The notes beneath the pieces are model-generated. The model did no database searches. It saw only the letters and a list, made by a program, of their open reading frames with translations, and had not been told where the DNA came from. The translations under genes were made by a program, and so were the position numbers. Source: JBQDBK01 sp052090825 (GTDB lineage Bacteria > Bacillota > Clostridia > Tissierellales > Peptoniphilaceae). Taken from it: a stretch of 64,000 nucleotides of DNA. The stretch is from assembly GCA_052090825.1 (NCBI GenBank), contig JBQDBK010000001.1, positions 186,001 through 250,000 of the forward strand, written 5' to 3'. Numbering within the stretch: position 1 is the stretch's first letter; each line of letters starts with the position of its first letter. Positions 9,537 through 17,978 of the stretch are shown here, piece after piece.

Positions 9537-10754
9537 CTAACTTAAAATTTCTTCATTAAAAATTTTTTCACTTTCTTTTAAAATATCAATTATATTATTA
9601 TCATATATGAAATCCCATCCACAGAATAAAAATTCTTCATTTTCCCCTAAATTATTATCAACTCCATAAATAGTTGTAGGGAATTTACCATCTAAAGATA
9701 ATATTTTACCTGTTTCAAGATTAGTAAAAAATTCTATAATCTTTTCAACGTAAGGATTATCTTTCTTAGCAACTAGAAAAATAGGACTAACTAAGGCTCC
9801 ATCACTTGGCCATACCATTTCAAAGTCTGGACTATTTAATGCCATTTGTGTAAAGAACAGAGGTATAATATTTACTGCGGGATTATGTTTTGAATCTCCT
9901 TTACTTCTTACCATCTCAGCTGGATGTAAGCTTTTTTTATATATCTTTCCTAGGGCTCTTATTCCATCTTTTCCCCATTTAGAATATATATTTACAAGTA
10001 TTGCATTAAACATATCTAAATCATTTAGAGGTAAAGAAACACTATCTGTATAATTTCCACTAAATAAAAGTTCTTTCCAAGATTTAGGAGCTTTTCTACC
10101 ACTTAAATTATTTTTATTAATTAAAAATACACATGGTACAACACTTATTATATGATACCTATTTTTAGGGTCTTTAAAAGAGTATTTCTCATTATCAAAA
10201 TCTTTGTTGATTTTTTCAATATTTATACTGTATTTCCCATCTTCAATATATTTACCAATGTAGTCCTTATCAAAAAATAATTCAAATCCTGCTGAAATAA
10301 AAACATCTGCTAAGTCATCTATATCATTGTTTTTAAAATCTTCTTCTATCCAGTCAAGACCTAAATTTGCTGATTTTAAATCATATCCTATGTCTAGCCC
10401 TTTATCTTTTTGTTGTACAACAAAATCATCAAAGGCATCTAATAAAGGTGTTTTAATGGGACATGGTAGTACACCCTTAACTATAACATCTCCATGAATT
10501 TCCTTTTCTTCCTCTAAACTTTTATCAACTGACTTTTGATAATTATTTAAAAACAAAAACAATTTTTCACTAAAGGCTTCCTTATTTATTCCTTTAACCT
10601 TTAGAGCCATATTTAAAGTTACTAGTTTACCCATTGTTTTTAGCATTTCTTTATCTTTTAGTTGATCAAATCCATTATTTATAAAAAAATCCAACAACTT
10701 ATCATTTCCATCTAATATGTTAAATAATTTATCATTAAAGTCTATCTTATTCAT
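9537..10754 (-). CDS. Periplasmic-binding-protein-fold protein without signal peptide (cytosolic), with N-terminal DUF1858-like domain
   Basis: The protein has 405 residues and starts MNKIDFNDKLFNILDG, with no signal peptide or lipobox. AGAAGGAG lies 8 bases before the ATG. Residues 5-60 are a helical domain similar in type to the one on the ABC protein of this operon. Residues 85-400 look like an extracellular solute-binding protein of the AfuA/iron(III) type: VKGVLPCPIKTPLLDAF, then ISVVPCVFLINK, APKSWKELL and SPIFLVAKKDNP. Cys98 in LPCP is a candidate ligand. Without export the fold must act in the cytosol, probably as a binding or scaffold subunit for the GTPase and ABC ATPase made from the same operon. 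The family is known to me only as an ABC-type substrate-binding protein, so the function is open. Confidence 0.75.
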   Translation of the reverse strand: MNKIDFNDKLFNILDGNDKLLDFFINNGFDQLKDKEMLKTMGKLVTLNMALKVKGINKEAFSEKLFLFLNNYQKSVDKSLEEEKEIHGDVIVKGVLPCPIKTPLLDAFDDFVVQQKDKGLDIGYDLKSANLGLDWIEEDFKNNDIDDLADVFISAGFELFFDKDYIGKYIEDGKYSINIEKINKDFDNEKYSFKDPKNRYHIISVVPCVFLINKNNLSGRKAPKSWKELLFSGNYTDSVSLPLNDLDMFNAILVNIYSKWGKDGIRALGKIYKKSLHPAEMVRSKGDSKHNPAVNIIPLFFTQMALNSPDFEMVWPSDGALVSPIFLVAKKDNPYVEKIIEFFTNLETGKILSLDGKFPTTIYGVDNNLGENEEFLFCGWDFIYDNNIIDILKESEKIFNEEILS

Positions 10755-11200
10755 GAACTAACTCCTTCTATATATACCAATCCTCATTAATCCTTGTGTT
10801 ACACTAATTTAATTTTATCTTATTAGCCATTAATTTTTTTTCATTAAATAATCTTATTAAAGAATAAATAATTTAAACGCTATTCTTTCCTATATAAATA
10901 AAAAAATTATTAAAGAATAAATTTAAAAAGCTTTTAAGCATTTCTATTATCTTCAATAATTAAATCTTTACTTATTTTTATAACAATATATTTTACTCAT
11001 TTAAAGTTTTATTCTATTATATTTAAATTATATCATAACTACTAAATCTATACTATTAAAAATCTTTAACAAGCTTTGGACTACATCTGTATAGCTTGGT
11101 TTTACTTTATGTATCAATATTTTCATAATCTAACTTACTTACAAAATTAAATCCTTTGAATATTTTTTAATATTTTATTGATATAATTTTTATATAAGAA
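10755..11200. other. Intergenic region with a direct repeat
   Basis: No gene is visible in about 445 bases. The sequence TTATTAAAGAATAAAT occurs twice (10854-10869 and 10907-10922), 53 bases apart, upstream of the binding-protein operon; it may be a paired regulator site. An inverted pair CAAGCT/AGCTTG flanks 18 bases near 11068-11098. No consensus promoter for the operon stands out. Confidence 0.35.
10854..10922. repeat. Two copies of a 16-base direct repeat
   Basis: TTATTAAAGAATAAAT is repeated exactly at 10854-10869 and 10907-10922, about 100 and 155 bases upstream of the cytosolic binding-protein gene. The sequence is AT-rich, so chance cannot be excluded. Confidence 0.45.
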
Positions 11201-11201
11201 T

Positions 11202-11240
11202 AAAAAAATTCCCAAGATTATATAATCCTGGGAATTTTTT
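11202..11240 (-). terminator. Terminator of the CAMP-factor gene
   Basis: A long hairpin, AAAAAATTCCCAGG...TTGGGAATTTTTTT on the minus strand, has its inner part GATTATATAATC also paired. It lies just after the toxin stop codon. A and T runs on both sides would let it work in both directions. Confidence 0.85.
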
Positions 11241-11250
11241 ATACTTTAAT

Positions 11251-12012
11251 TTATTTATTTATCGCAAATTCTAATGCTTCATCTAACATGATTATTGCAT
11301 TATCAACTTCCTCAACTGTTGTTCTAGGATTTAATTGTACTCCTACAGCCTTAGTTATAACTTTGTTTAAGTTATTGTAAGTTTCAAAATCTTTAACTCC
11401 TAAAACTTTTTTATCTCTTTCAAATCTAGTCTCCCATATAGCCTTATCTAATTTTGACTTATAATAAAGTGTTGCTTTATCTGTAGCTTGTAGATCAGGA
11501 TAAGTTGAAACTCTATTCATTACTTCTTTTACTTCATTAATTTGATCTAATATTCTATCATTAGATGAAAATGGATCAGCTATTCTTATTACAAGTTTTG
11601 TTATAGCAAAACCTAATTCTACGTGAGCTTTTTCCACCTTATTATTTAACTCTTGTGTTGAAAAAATCATTGCATCTATTGCTTCTGTCATAGCTTCAAT
11701 TCTAAATCCTATTGAATCTACATCATATATAGTTTCAGGACTAAATCTAGCTGCAGTATTAAGTGTTAGATCTGATTCTAATTTATTTATTGTTTCTAAA
11801 CCTTTGTCTACAGCTTCCTCATATTCTGTTCCTTCAACATCATTCTTTAGAGATTCAAGTTTTACTTCAGAATTTTTTAACTCATCTAATTCTGAATCTT
11901 GACTTTCTACATAAGCTGTTTGGCCTTCTGCATATACATTGCTTTGTACAAAAGGTACAAAAGCTGGTGCAACCATAGTTAAAGATAATAATAAAGCTAA
12001 TTTCTTTTTCAT
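11251..12012 (-). CDS. CAMP factor, secreted pore-forming co-hemolysin
   Basis: The protein has 253 residues. The signal peptide is MKKKLALLLSLTMVAPAFVP... with a cleavage site after NVYA, near residue 29. The rest matches the streptococcal CAMP factor through its length: LKNDVEGTEYEEAVD, YDVDSIGFRIEAMTEAIDA, IFSTQELNNKVEKA, GFAITKLVIRIADPFSS, TYPDLQATDKATLYYKSKLD, IWETRFERDKKVLGVK and KAVGVQLNPRTTVEEVD. CAMP factors oligomerise and form pores in host membranes, and lyse sphingomyelinase-treated red cells. GGGAGGAAT precedes the ATG. The gene is a single unit with its own strong promoter and terminator between a metabolic operon and thrS, which suggests acquisition as a single gene. Confidence 0.93.
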   Translation of the reverse strand: MKKKLALLLSLTMVAPAFVPFVQSNVYAEGQTAYVESQDSELDELKNSEVKLESLKNDVEGTEYEEAVDKGLETINKLESDLTLNTAARFSPETIYDVDSIGFRIEAMTEAIDAMIFSTQELNNKVEKAHVELGFAITKLVIRIADPFSSNDRILDQINEVKEVMNRVSTYPDLQATDKATLYYKSKLDKAIWETRFERDKKVLGVKDFETYNNLNKVITKAVGVQLNPRTTVEEVDNAIIMLDEALEFAINK

Positions 12013-12063
12013 AAATATTCCTCCCTTATTAATTACAATATATACTGTGTTGTTTATACTATA

Positions 12064-12092
12064 AGTATACTAGTATAATATATTGGTGTCAA
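12064..12092 (-). promoter_or_regulatory. Sigma-A promoter of the CAMP-factor gene
   Basis: TTGACA (12092-12087) and TATACT (12069-12064) are separated by exactly 17 bases, about 52 bases before the toxin start. It is close to consensus, so strong expression is expected. Confidence 0.8.
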
Positions 12093-12124
12093 GTCTTTAT
12101 TTAAAAATTTTTTAAATTTTTTAA

Positions 12125-12170
12125 ATAAAATAAAGATAGCTAATAATATTATTAGCTATCTTTATTTTAT
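12125..12170 (-). terminator. 46-bp perfect palindrome, terminator of thrS
   Basis: Two 23-base arms, AAATAAAGATAGCTAATAAT in the core, are fully complementary with no unpaired loop. They lie 14 bases after the thrS stop. T-rich sequence on either side allows bidirectional termination. Confidence 0.85.
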
Positions 12171-12183
12171 GATAAATTATTAT

Positions 12184-14091
12184 TTACTCACTTATTTTCT
12201 TTGTTTTAATTTCTTCTTTTAATAATTCGATAAATTCATCAAGTTTAACTTCTTTTAATTCTTCGCCATTTCTCTTTCTAACAGATAATTTACCTGACTC
12301 AACTTCTTGCTCACCAACTACTAGCATATAGTTGATTTTTTTTAGTTGAGCTTGACGAATTTTATAACCGACTTTTTCTGCACGAGAGTCTAAGTGAACT
12401 CTTATTCCTTCCTTAGCAAACTTAGATTTTAGTTCTTCTGAAAAATCTAAAAATTTATCTGAAACTGGTATTATTTCAACTTGTACTGGAGAAAGCCACA
12501 ACGGAAATTTACCCGCAAAATGTTCAATTAAAATTCCCATAAATCTTTCAATTGAACCAAATAAAGCTCTATGAAGCATTACTGGCCTTGCTTTTTCGCC
12601 ATTTTCATTAATATAAGTTAAATCAAAGTTTTCTGGCATTTGGAAATCTAATTGTATAGTTCCACATTGCCAAGTTCTGCCTATTGCATCTTCTAAATGA
12701 AAGTCGATCTTTGGACCATAGAAAGCTCCATCTCCTTCATTTATTTTATAAAATAAGTCTTTCTTTTCTAAAGCTATTTTTAATGCTTCTTCTGCCTTAT
12801 TCCAAGTTTCGATATCTCCCATAAAATCTTCTGGTCTTGTAGAAAGTTCTACTGTATATTTAAAACCAAAAGTTGAATATAAATATTCAGCTAAATCTAT
12901 TAACTTGAATACTTCTTCTTCAATTTGTGATGGAAGACAATACACATGAGCATCATCTTGAGTAAAAGTTCTTACTCTAAATAAACCGTGAAGAGCTCCA
13001 GAAAGCTCATGTCTATGAACTTGTCCAAATTCAGAAAGTCTTATTGGTAACTCTTTGTATGAATGAGGAGAAGAACCATAAACTATAGTGGAACCAGGAC
13101 AGTTCATTGGTTTTACAGCATAATCTTCACTATCTATTTGTGTAAAATACATATTTTCCTTATAGTGATCCCAATGACCTGACTTATGCCATAAGTCTTC
13201 ATTTAATATGATTGGTGTTAATATTTCACCATAGCCATTATTAATTAATTCTTGCCTCCACCAATTCAATAATTCATTCCTTAAGATCATTCCATTTGGA
13301 TGGAAAAATGGGAATCCTGGACCTTCTTCATGCATACTAAATAGGTCTAATTCTTTACCCAACTTTCTATGATCTCTTTTTTCTGCTTCTTCTAGTCTTT
13401 CTAAATACTCATCTAATTGTTTTTTCTTTTCAAATGAAATACCATAGATTCTTTGAAGCATCTTGTTTTTCTCGTCGCCTCTCCAATATGCTCCTGCTAT
13501 AGAAAGTAATTTTATAGCTTTTATATTTTTAATTCCTTCTAAATGAGGCCCTTTACATAAATCAAGATAATCTCCGATTTTATATATAGATATAAAATCA
13601 TCTTCTAAATCCTCTATTAGTTCAATTTTATAATCCTGATTTTTTTCTTTAAATAAAGCTATTGCTTCTTCTCTAGCTAAAGATAATTTTTCAACTTTAT
13701 AATCTTTTTTTATAATGGCTTTCATTTCAGCTTCTATCTTTTCAAGATCTTCTGTAGAAAATCTATGTTCTGTATCTATATCATAATAAAAACCATTGTC
13801 TATGGCAGGACCTATTGCGAATTTTGCATCTTCATATAAATTTTGAATTGCATATGCTAATACATGAGAACTTGTATGCCAAAAAATCGACTTTCCTTCT
13901 TCATCTTCAAATTTAACTACTCTAAATTCACCGTCTTCATTAATCTCTTCTGCCATACCCATAATTTTGCCATTAAATACTGCCCCTAGCGCAACTCTTG
14001 CTAACCCTTCAGATATATCTTTTGTTATATCTTTTACACTTTTCTTTTCTTTATATTCTCTCTCTGACCCATCTGGTAATTTAATTATCAT
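12184..14091 (-). CDS. thrS: Threonyl-tRNA synthetase
   Basis: Charges tRNA-Thr and edits Ser-tRNA-Thr in the cytosol. The start is ATG at 14091 (MIIKLPDGSEREY), which has GGAGGAAAAACA directly upstream. A longer frame to 14151 would run into the T-box terminator and is rejected. The protein has 635 residues: TGS domain 1-60, editing domain with FWHTSSHVLAYA (Hx3H), and a class II catalytic core with the zinc Cys in KPMNCPGS and His in DDAHVYC. Motif 3 is MLHRALFGSIERF, and the anticodon-binding domain is at the C-terminus. It stands alone between a T-box leader and a palindromic terminator. Confidence 0.97.
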   Translation of the reverse strand: MIIKLPDGSEREYKEKKSVKDITKDISEGLARVALGAVFNGKIMGMAEEINEDGEFRVVKFEDEEGKSIFWHTSSHVLAYAIQNLYEDAKFAIGPAIDNGFYYDIDTEHRFSTEDLEKIEAEMKAIIKKDYKVEKLSLAREEAIALFKEKNQDYKIELIEDLEDDFISIYKIGDYLDLCKGPHLEGIKNIKAIKLLSIAGAYWRGDEKNKMLQRIYGISFEKKKQLDEYLERLEEAEKRDHRKLGKELDLFSMHEEGPGFPFFHPNGMILRNELLNWWRQELINNGYGEILTPIILNEDLWHKSGHWDHYKENMYFTQIDSEDYAVKPMNCPGSTIVYGSSPHSYKELPIRLSEFGQVHRHELSGALHGLFRVRTFTQDDAHVYCLPSQIEEEVFKLIDLAEYLYSTFGFKYTVELSTRPEDFMGDIETWNKAEEALKIALEKKDLFYKINEGDGAFYGPKIDFHLEDAIGRTWQCGTIQLDFQMPENFDLTYINENGEKARPVMLHRALFGSIERFMGILIEHFAGKFPLWLSPVQVEIIPVSDKFLDFSEELKSKFAKEGIRVHLDSRAEKVGYKIRQAQLKKINYMLVVGEQEVESGKLSVRKRNGEELKEVKLDEFIELLKEEIKTKKISE

Positions 14092-14099
14092 TGTTTTTC

Positions 14100-14313
14100 C
14101 TCCAATTAAAAAAATTGCTCCATCCCAAAGGACGAGCAACCGTGGTTCCACCTTAATTATTCCTCAAAAACTTTATCGCAGTTATACGCTTCGAATTACC
14201 GAAGAACTCAAGGTTAGTTTTCAAATAGTCTTACTTAAAGAGCTCTCAGTCGGCGACTCTTCTTCCTGTCAGATATCTCTATTTTACTCGTCCTCTCAAC
14301 GTCTTAAAATAAT
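14100..14313 (-). promoter_or_regulatory. T-box riboswitch leader of thrS
   Basis: On the minus strand the leader holds a stem I region with an AGTA box, then the T-box core AAGGTGGAACCACGG. After it comes a terminator hairpin TTGCTCGTCC-tttg-GGATGGAGCAA with seven T. Uncharged tRNA-Thr should pair with the T-box UGGN region and favour the antiterminator. An ACU/ACC sequence lies in the probable specifier loop (GAAAACTAACCTTGAG), consistent with threonine. Confidence 0.92.
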
Positions 14314-14319
14314 AATTTA

Positions 14320-14348
14320 ATATTATCATATAGGATTTTAAAAATCAA
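14320..14348 (-). promoter_or_regulatory. Sigma-A promoter of the thrS T-box transcript
   Basis: TTGATT and TAATAT are spaced by 17 bases and sit just upstream of the T-box leader, so transcription would start near 14313. Confidence 0.65.
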
Positions 14349-14789
14349 GCAGATAAAAATCTAATTTATCACTTTTATTTAAATATACCACGCTAAAATT
14401 TTTCAAAATATTAAATTTAAAATTATATTTATCTAATAAATTTTCTTTGCACAATATTGAAATATTTCCTCAAGTTAGACTTTTTATCAGGTTTGTATCT
14501 TTATTAATATTAAAATTTATATTTATTAAAATGATATAATCATAATAATTATATACAGCATTTTCACTTGCAAAATTTTAATTATTAATGTCCAAAGTTT
14601 AAATTATAAGAATATTTTTATCTAGTTTTATAGAAAAATACTTATCTTATAAACCACAAAATTTAATAATGCCTTAGATAGAGATGAATACTAAAAATAT
14701 TATAAAAAACTTATAAATATCTTTTCGATTTAAATACTAACAAACTACTAAAGCTTTTAAAAGTATTTTTAAATATAATAGTTTATAAA
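14349..14789. other. Intergenic region, nothing recognised
   Basis: About 440 AT-rich bases lie between the thrS promoter and the end of the long wall/isoprenoid operon. I see no gene on either strand, no clear hairpin terminator and no known RNA motif. Confidence 0.5.
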
Positions 14790-15470
14790 CTAATATATTT
14801 GCATTATACTACCTATATCTACAATTTCTTTGTCTGTTAAAAATTTATAATCTTCTTTATTTTTATCTAAAAACCTTAATATTTTTTTATAAGAACTATG
14901 CCTTTCTAGGCTACCTGTAAAATATAGGATATCATTAATTAAACCACTTGTTCCTCCTATAAAACCATAGTTAAAATTTTTTAGTTTTATCTGCTTATGG
15001 TCAATTAATAAAGTTGAAAACTTATCTTTTAGCTTGATATATATATCATTATCAGAAGTTATTAAAGAATTTTTACCAACTACTATATTACACTTAGTAT
15101 AACCTTGCTTTACATCTATGAATTCATAATTTTTTTCTTTATAAAAATTCAAAATTTTTTTATCTGTATATTTTAAATTATGAATGAAATAATTTTTAAA
15201 CACAACATAATTTAACTTTATATGATTGGGATAAGGGCTTTTTATTGAGCTTATTGGAATTAACTCATAATTTTTAAAATAATCCTTATAGTATTTAATT
15301 GAATTTTCATCTACTACAATTAATTCTTTATCTAATTGTCTTATTAATAAATCAGGGTGTCCATTAATGCCTTTATATATTAATTTACTTGGTTTAGTTA
15401 ATAATACTTTATCCAATTTTTTTAAGGAGTCTACAATTTCTTTATCCGCATAATAATCTACTACTATCAT
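14790..15470 (-). CDS. Conserved unknown protein, possibly pentein/GME-fold (DUF6873-like)
   Basis: The protein has 226 residues and no signal peptide or membrane segment. Notable motifs are INGHPDLLIRQL (with a His), GYTKCNIVV (with a Cys) and GFIGGTSGLI. This set recalls the DUF6873 group, thought to have the guanidino-group-modifying (GME/pentein) fold. I make that link from memory and with modest confidence. The start overlaps the stop of the upstream methyltransferase by 4 bases (ATGA), so the two are translationally coupled. It is the last gene of the operon that begins with the FHA protein. The function is unknown. Confidence 0.7.
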   Translation of the reverse strand: MIVVDYYADKEIVDSLKKLDKVLLTKPSKLIYKGINGHPDLLIRQLDKELIVVDENSIKYYKDYFKNYELIPISSIKSPYPNHIKLNYVVFKNYFIHNLKYTDKKILNFYKEKNYEFIDVKQGYTKCNIVVGKNSLITSDNDIYIKLKDKFSTLLIDHKQIKLKNFNYGFIGGTSGLINDILYFTGSLERHSSYKKILRFLDKNKEDYKFLTDKEIVDIGSIMQIY

Positions 15471-16231
15471 CTCATCATCTCATAACATAATATAGATCCA
15501 GCAACATTCACATTTAGAGAATTTACTCTATCATTCATAGGAATGTATACTTTTTCATCAGCTAAATTTATTATTTCATCACTTACACCATTGGCTTCAT
15601 TACCTAAAATCAAGATTGCATTTTTATGAAATTCGTACTGGTAAGAGCTACTAGCTTCTTCAATGCTAGTAGTAACTAATTTAAATCCTTTTTCTTTTGC
15701 TCTTAATAATTCTTCTTTGTCTTCTAGTATATAAATAGGTATCCTAAATATAGAAGCCATGGTTGACCTTAATAATTTAGGATTATAAAGTTCTACAGAA
15801 TTCTTTGATAATATTAGTCCATTTAAATTAAAAGCGTCTGCTGATCTAATTAAGCCCCCAACATTTCCCGGGTCCTGTAAATCATCTAAGTACAAATATT
15901 TTCCTTCCTCTATATTAAGCTTAGAAAAATGAATATGTCTAAAATAAGCTATTATTCCTTGAGAATTTTTTGTATCACATAAATTTTTAAATAAACTTTC
16001 TTTTACCCAATATATTCTTATTTTACTACTTAAATTATCGATTATTTCATCTTCAAAATTTTCAGAAATAACCAAAAATTCAGGTGATTTGTATATTAAT
16101 GCTTCTTTTATTACTTTTATTCCTTCAACAAAGAATAGTTTTTCTTTAGTTCTATATTTTTTATTTAACAAAGATTTAAAAAATTTATATTTATAGTTTG
16201 AACTACTTTGAATTACAAGTTTATCAATCAT
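15467..16231 (-). CDS. SpoU/TrmH-family RNA 2'-O-methyltransferase
   Basis: The protein has 254 residues. The N-terminal part (1-95) has the small substrate-binding fold (KLFFVEGIKVIKEAL). The C-terminal SPOUT domain has motif 1 DPGNVGGLIRSADAF, motif 2 ILILGNEANGVS and motif 3 NSLNVNVAGSILCYE. It should transfer a methyl group from S-adenosylmethionine to a ribose 2'-OH in rRNA or tRNA. The exact target (RlmB-, TsnR- or YsgA-like) cannot be told from the sequence. The start overlaps the rho stop by 8 bases. Confidence 0.9.
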   Translation of the reverse strand: MIDKLVIQSSSNYKYKFFKSLLNKKYRTKEKLFFVEGIKVIKEALIYKSPEFLVISENFEDEIIDNLSSKIRIYWVKESLFKNLCDTKNSQGIIAYFRHIHFSKLNIEEGKYLYLDDLQDPGNVGGLIRSADAFNLNGLILSKNSVELYNPKLLRSTMASIFRIPIYILEDKEELLRAKEKGFKLVTTSIEEASSSYQYEFHKNAILILGNEANGVSDEIINLADEKVYIPMNDRVNSLNVNVAGSILCYEMMR

Positions 16232-17918
16232 ATTTTTTAAATTTTCCTTTAAAAGTATTTAAAAATTCAGAATTGGATTTGCTCTTTATTAACTTATCTA
16301 GTAAAACCTCTGTTACTTCTAATGAAGATTCTTGACTCATGGCTTTTTTAAATGACCAAGTAAATTCTAACTCTTTATCACTTAAAAGATACTCATCTTT
16401 TCTTGTCCCACTTTTATAAATATCTATAGCTGGAAATATCTTTCGCTCTGACATTCTTCTATCTAGATGAACTTCCATATTTCCAGTTCCTTTAAATTCC
16501 TCAAATATTATATCATCCATTCTTGACCCAGTTTCAACTAAAGCCGTAGCCAAAATTGTTAGGCTTCCACCTTCTTCTATATTTCTAGCTGCTCCAAAAA
16601 ATCTTTTAGGCTTATGCAGAGATATCGGATCTAACCCTCCTGATAGGGTTTTACCACTTGAAGGGGTTATAAGATTATAAGCCCTGGCCAATCTAGTTAA
16701 AGAGTCCATTAATATAATGACATCTTGCTTTTGTTCAACTAATCTTTTTGCTCTTTCTAAAGTGTATTCAGCTACCCTTGTATGATTTTTCGGCAATTCA
16801 TCAAAAGTTGAATAAATAACTTCTCCCTTAACCGATCTTTTCATATCAGTTACTTCCTCAGGTCTTTCGTCTATTAACAATACAATAAGCTTAGTTTCTG
16901 GATAATTTTCTGAAATTGATTTAGCAATTTTCTTTAATAAGGTTGTTTTACCGCTTTTGGGTTGTGAAACTATCATACCCCTTTGACCTTTGCCTATAGG
17001 TGATATTAAATCCATGAGCCTCATTGCTATATCATTTTGAGGAGTTTCCAAAGTTAATTTTTGTCTTGGATAAATAGGCGTTAAATTATCAAAATATGGT
17101 CTATTTATACAAGCATTAGGATCCAAGCCATTTACTGACTTTATATATATTAGGGCATTATATGATTCATTAGCTTTAGAAGGTCTAATAACCCCCATTA
17201 CTTCATCACCATTTCTAAGTTTAAACCTTCTTATTTGAGAAGGTGAAACATAGATGTCGCCTTCCCCTGGAGCATAATTATTAACTCTCAAAAAACCAAA
17301 ACCATCTTGATGAAGATCTAATATTCCACTTACATAATTAATACTATCCATGTCTTCAATTATTTCACTTGCATTATCTGATAAATCTTCTACTTTAATA
17401 TCATTCTTATCTACTTTATTATTTTCTTTATTCATTTTTGTAAAATTTTCATAGTATTCATTAAAGTTTAGATTTGTATTTTTTTCTGCTTCTAATATTT
17501 TATCTATTAAATCTTTTTTATTTAAATTTTTAATATTATCTATTTTAAAATCTTCTGCAATATTTTGTAATTGATTTAAATTTATTCTATTTAGTTTTAT
17601 TTCTTTGGAATTTTCTTCTGAATTAGATTGTTTATTTAGAATTGATGTGATTAACTGATCTTTTTTCAATTTATAATTTTTATTTATACCTAATTGACTA
17701 GCTATGCTTCTTAAATTTACTACACTTAATTTTTCTAAATCTTTCTCTTCATAGGATTCTACTACAGGAACTACTTTATTTACAACATAGTTATAATAAT
17801 CTCCCCTAGTAAAAGATTTATGATCTACAAGACCCATTGATAAGGCTATATTTCTTAAATCATTTATTGATTTATTACTTAGTACTTCTAAGTTTTCTAT
17901 ATTTTCACTCTCTTTCAA
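16224..17918 (-). CDS. rho: Transcription termination factor Rho, with three N-terminal Rho_N-like repeats
   Basis: Hexameric RNA-dependent ATPase that ends transcription. The start is best placed at TTG 17918, seven bases after AAGGAGG. A frame extending to 17942 has no such site and would include it as coding. The protein has 564 residues. Residues 17-48, 65-97 and 112-143 each read like an N-terminal Rho_N/SAP helix bundle (NDLRNIALSMGL, VNLRSIASQLGI, NQLQNIAEDFKI), so the usual single domain seems tripled. An acidic linker follows, then the cold-shock RNA-binding domain (GFGFLRVNNY...GDIYVSPSQIRRF, about 204-245). The ATPase core has Walker A SQPKSGKTTLL (about 318-328), LLIDERPEEVTD and the Q/R-loop region TPSSGKTLSGGLD. 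It is co-transcribed with glpX upstream and a methyltransferase downstream. Confidence 0.95.
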   Translation of the reverse strand: MKESENIENLEVLSNKSINDLRNIALSMGLVDHKSFTRGDYYNYVVNKVVPVVESYEEKDLEKLSVVNLRSIASQLGINKNYKLKKDQLITSILNKQSNSEENSKEIKLNRINLNQLQNIAEDFKIDNIKNLNKKDLIDKILEAEKNTNLNFNEYYENFTKMNKENNKVDKNDIKVEDLSDNASEIIEDMDSINYVSGILDLHQDGFGFLRVNNYAPGEGDIYVSPSQIRRFKLRNGDEVMGVIRPSKANESYNALIYIKSVNGLDPNACINRPYFDNLTPIYPRQKLTLETPQNDIAMRLMDLISPIGKGQRGMIVSQPKSGKTTLLKKIAKSISENYPETKLIVLLIDERPEEVTDMKRSVKGEVIYSTFDELPKNHTRVAEYTLERAKRLVEQKQDVIILMDSLTRLARAYNLITPSSGKTLSGGLDPISLHKPKRFFGAARNIEEGGSLTILATALVETGSRMDDIIFEEFKGTGNMEVHLDRRMSERKIFPAIDIYKSGTRKDEYLLSDKELEFTWSFKKAMSQESSLEVTEVLLDKLIKSKSNSEFLNTFKGKFKKYD

Positions 17919-17939
17919 AATTTCCTCCTTAAATAGGCT

Positions 17940-17978
17940 CAAGGCCTGAATACTTATTTTGCATATTCAGGCTTTTGA
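17940..17978 (-). other. Hairpin across the glpX stop codon, ahead of rho
   Basis: On the minus strand AGCCTGAATA and TATTCAGGC pair around a loop that contains the glpX TAA codon. There is no T-run after it, so it is not a standard terminator. It lies directly before the rho ribosome binding site and could affect glpX/rho mRNA processing or translation. Confidence 0.55.

Noticed and set aside
14092..14151. Longer thrS start giving 20 extra residues
   Set aside because: It would begin inside the T-box terminator; ATG 14091 has a proper ribosome binding site and the family's N-terminus.
13967..14320. Plus-strand frame across the thrS leader
   Set aside because: It overlaps the T-box RNA and the thrS start on the other strand.
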